Shown piece by piece: positions 62,601 through 64,000 of a stretch of DNA of 64,000 nt. Location of the stretch: assembly GCA_009746045.1 (NCBI GenBank), contig RPFO01000814.1, positions 62,001-126,000 on the forward strand. Direction: 5' to 3'. Numbering within the stretch: the stretch's first letter is position 1; every line of letters starts with the position of its first letter. Below the pieces are notes generated by a model. It had not been told where the DNA came from. It was given only the letters and a program-made list of their open reading frames with translations, and searched no databases. The position numbers and the translations under genes were made by a program. This stretch comes from Mesostigma viride (taxonomy: Eukaryota; Streptophyta; Mesostigmatophyceae; Mesostigmatales; Mesostigmataceae).

Positions 62601-63901
62601 CTGTCATGGAACCCCTACCTGGCATGGCTAAAGAGCAACTGCGTGCAGCACTTGTGATAGCATTGCCCAGATTCTACCCAGTTGACACTATACTGCTTGA
62701 TCAACAGTTTAGCTGTCTGGCTGAGTGTGAAGGATGGGATGCTAATATTGAGATTGCTGGATTGCAAGATCATGAAGGGCAGGGTGTCATTGAAAGAACC
62801 ATCAGGTCAGTCAAAACTTTAGTGGCGAAATCCACTGACCTGAAAGCCACATCTGGAAGCTATGCTGACAGAGCACTGTGGTGCAGTGAAATCTGTGCTA
62901 CACTTAACCTTAGACCTGTGTTGCATGCACCATGGGGGGAAATCCTTCCCATTGGCTTACAGGCAGGTGTGTACCCTCCAGAGGTATTAGCTCTGTATAA
63001 CACAGTAAGAGCTAAAGTGGCTGATAAGCTAGCTGAAAAGGACATAACACACCCCAGAACAGTATTCCAACTGGGTGAACAAGTCCTATATTTCAAAGAA
63101 ACCAAACATGGCAAGACAGGCATGTGGTATGGTCCGTGCACTGTTCTAAGAATGACCAAAAAAGGAAAAAATATGGATATTCGAAGTTTGGAAACAGGGA
63201 GAAAACACAGGGTGAGCAGTCATAGAGTTAAGAAGTATTTCCCTCCTTTGGCAGACGTGCCAGGGGAAGAGTCCTTGAACATGGATTCCCTCCTTAACTC
63301 TGGTGAGCAAGCAGAACCACCCAGCATTCCAACACCAGGAGCTGATGATGGCACTACCACACCCTCTGTCATTCCTCCACCCCTCAGTGAGGTACGTGTC
63401 ACCCCACAACCTGGTGTAAGTCCCTCTGGGCAGAGTTCAACCAGGCATGAGGTACCAGAGCAAAACAAAGGCAATCCAGCTGAGTTCAAATCCAAGCTAG
63501 AAAAAGCCCTGGCAGCTCTGCATAAGGCTCACAAGAGCAAGGCTAAACAAGCCTCAGGTTTGGCCAAGGTCTCTGCTGTGTGCTCCGATTATAGCCAGGA
63601 ATCCTGCATCCTAGCTGTGGACACTCAGGCACAGGTCAGTGTGATCAGTGCACAAGCCATTCCTGGTCTGCAACTTGCACCCTCACCATGGACACAGGTG
63701 CAAGATTTTTCAGGCAAAACAACCTTAGATGTGTTGGGTCAAGTAATGATCCCCATACTTGGCATCCAGACACCTTTCCAGGTAGTGGAAGGGTACATGG
63801 GCAATGCTTTGTTGGGAGAACCCTTTATCTCTTACCCAGGTGTCACCATCACTGCTAGCCAGCTGCGTGTGACTGGGGTAGGAGCTTGTGATTTATTGTA
63901 A
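59645..63901 (+). CDS. Gag-integrase-protease polyprotein of element D (pol truncated)
   Basis: 1418 residues in one frame, 31 bp after the LTR. N-terminal 500 residues: Ala/Gln/Lys-rich, partly coiled coil. Copia Gag domain about 520-720 (IPGLPEGYTQEQAKEFLF, WFSALRASTTIHRSAPAIK). CCHC knuckle CTRCGTKGHQRADC near residue 790 and a second Cys/His cluster CFGCKHPRHLPPGTWC. Integrase zinc region HIAMGH...CQQC (about 904-943), DDE core HIDGEQ (about 968), ILLDQQF (about 1017), VIERTIRSVK (about 1049). Retropepsin-like VDTQAQVSVIS (about 1325) and ALLGEPF follow. The last five codons and stop are LTR sequence. Here gag and pol are fused with no stop, unlike B. Confidence 0.88.
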   Translation: MGDPIMPGLKFKKKRIDDAGWQTVPTVEEKAAAKKIKKARRAQAEQEQLVARQLATAMAQQSVKAAAQERQLAALQKQVTSLAEQAEKSVFSSPASSQKSVSSMRSPSPQASPADLPAKAPSQPPQEEGGIAKSGGEQAGVPIVPSSAQKAGGYERKLKRDAYMFKMRTKKVPGPVIGSIQLSDDEVTLSPGVSDGEIEMNPLNQAVEQAAAQFVEARRLAQQERDRKKTAARNMTAEKQLAAMQAGEVLHERLFNELVVAQGDEGVTLTADQLNSLLLQLTKLQEKMQATETPALPAHTLPTPGTDLSQRVVGGAVSPRVLQGKSQGTVPSSPSKPPSDPDAQELHRRKVVENKLLEAMIAREGGLAAQAAALQQLGQAKGFPTSSGVRQGEQDPAPAAGTPPATALAQQAGTQPPSAEAQQTAPTPGQSDKSKAVAKGTPVDPTPPTLKGDVQELLAILTAQLKTMATNPMDDLSRTQLDGLLASISQLERGRANMEEADLQQAVKTFLAEKKDPVKGTFNPKQKESKIEIPGLPEGYTQEQAKEFLFSLNYCFESLNVQNWFSALRASTTIHRSAPAIKTLVQIYQEKAGTPNLAIALWPAFMDELKHLLVDRTQFESIRGFNWLNAYQVNKQDYATDCKNYRLAVEKDPDLRGLPASYLLYSWLSNANLDKAVYATVVAGLKPLWNDFRAGMNHIQDCLTPLAIGAPSATPTPKVQQTQGKGQGKKRQLGGQQGGQSKKAKGNQPQGQPGQPAQLKPNQWRRPTPPTPAPPTPAPTAQPPHAGPKNKCTRCGTKGHQRADCKWNPAVGDVDLCFGCKHPRHLPPGTWCDRQDKAPKGCTSSQHAYVDLYDLIIIGDKDKGLLDFEAAQKISSTYNVILPYLKALTPAAVDTVDLRELATQLHIAMGHEVVAEKIARRAGGSRLRNAVRLARKHCQQCQFHGPKPPKWHVATPPTQRGIIVGDVVHIDGEQYLILKDTWSRFTVMEPLPGMAKEQLRAALVIALPRFYPVDTILLDQQFSCLAECEGWDANIEIAGLQDHEGQGVIERTIRSVKTLVAKSTDLKATSGSYADRALWCSEICATLNLRPVLHAPWGEILPIGLQAGVYPPEVLALYNTVRAKVADKLAEKDITHPRTVFQLGEQVLYFKETKHGKTGMWYGPCTVLRMTKKGKNMDIRSLETGRKHRVSSHRVKKYFPPLADVPGEESLNMDSLLNSGEQAEPPSIPTPGADDGTTTPSVIPPPLSEVRVTPQPGVSPSGQSSTRHEVPEQNKGNPAEFKSKLEKALAALHKAHKSKAKQASGLAKVSAVCSDYSQESCILAVDTQAQVSVISAQAIPGLQLAPSPWTQVQDFSGKTTLDVLGQVMIPILGIQTPFQVVEGYMGNALLGEPFISYPGVTITASQLRVTGVGACDLL

Positions 63902-63954
63902 TAAACACATGCGTTAGGCCATTGAGCATTGAGAGGTCCACTCGTTTATTAACT
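63884..63954 (+). repeat. 71-bp 3' LTR remnant of element D
   Basis: Identical over its visible length to the last 71 bp of the 5' LTR (59543-59613), followed by the GGTGC duplication. Confidence 0.9.
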
Positions 63955-64000
63955 GGTGCTCATGCAAGGGGCATGAGAGGGATGATTGCTGGAAGGGCAA
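63955..64000 (+). pseudogene. Continuation of the element C gag after D
   Basis: After the GGTGC duplication the frame reads SCKGHERDDCWKG, which completes the CCHC knuckle started by CTRC at about 59160. Confidence 0.75.

Larger units (their letters stand above)
59171..63954 (+). mobile_element. Copia-type LTR retrotransposon D, internally deleted, nested in C
   Basis: AGTTAGCC at 59171 to AACT at 63954, flanked by the duplication GGTGC (59166-59170, 63955-63959). The 5' LTR is 443 bp; at the right only the last 71 bp of the LTR remain (63884-63954), joined directly to pol just after the protease domain. The deletion removed RT, RNase H and most of the 3' LTR, so D cannot replicate by itself. 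Confidence 0.9.
55986..64000 (+). mobile_element. Copia-type LTR retrotransposon C (right end outside the window, interrupted by D)
   Basis: Begins with AGTTATTCTAGG at 55986 inside the Ig-like gene and continues through an LTR and a gag gene to 59170. It resumes at 63960 after the nested element D. Since D removed nothing, the Gag zinc knuckle can be followed across it. The candidate target duplication on the left is TATTT (55981-55985); the right one is outside the window. Confidence 0.75.

Overview
This 64 kb window is eukaryotic nuclear DNA made almost entirely of repeats, mobile elements and one endogenised virus-like element. The green lineage, most likely a green alga, is the best fit. 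The reasons are Copia-type LTR retrotransposons (one with a Met-initiator-like primer site), a CACTA-type DNA transposon whose protein resembles the C-terminal domain of plant CACTA transposases, a 170-bp satellite, and an endogenous Polinton-like virus (PLV), a group known from algal genomes. No ordinary host gene was recognised and the species cannot be named.

Layout. 1-3786: a Copia element (A) reduced to gag and protease remnants, with a heat-shock-element-like cluster in its LTR. 3787-25206: a 170-bp tandem satellite of about 100 monomers, split by a 4.39-kb CACTA-like transposon (17687-22076) inserted inside one monomer. 25207-26016: palindrome-rich DNA at the left edge of the viral element. 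26017-55985: the PLV, with a primase-helicase, tyrosine recombinase, AT-hook protein, packaging ATPase and a coiled-coil protein on the minus strand, then a fibre-like protein, zinc-finger protein, small ORF, penton-like minor capsid protein, small amphipathic protein, major capsid protein, a 56-aa ORF and an Ig-like protein on the plus strand. The fibre gene is split by a 14.96-kb nest of two Copia-type elements (B1 at 34138-49094 with an inverted B2 inside at 40534-47658) and by a fold-back repeat (49338-49771). The capsid gene carries a frameshift. 55986-64000: a third Copia-type element (C) truncates the Ig-like gene, and a fourth (D, 59171-63954) sits inside the gag zinc knuckle of C.

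The viral block encodes a virus module: replication (primase-helicase), integration (tyrosine recombinase), packaging (A32-like ATPase) and a virion of double-jelly-roll capsid, penton and fibre. Several of its genes share a two-part upstream motif, ATCTA(A/T)-N7-8-(G/A)TATA(C/G), just before the start codon, which looks like the element's own promoter. The insertions and frameshifts show that this copy is decaying.

The B, C and D retrotransposons form an unusual lineage. Their LTRs begin AGTT and end AACT, with 5-bp target duplications. In B and D the protease-like domain lies after the integrase instead of before it. In B, Gag and Pol share one frame separated by a single UGA followed by CUG, a candidate readthrough site. 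Insertion order can be read directly: B1 into the virus, B2 into B1; C into the virus, D into C.
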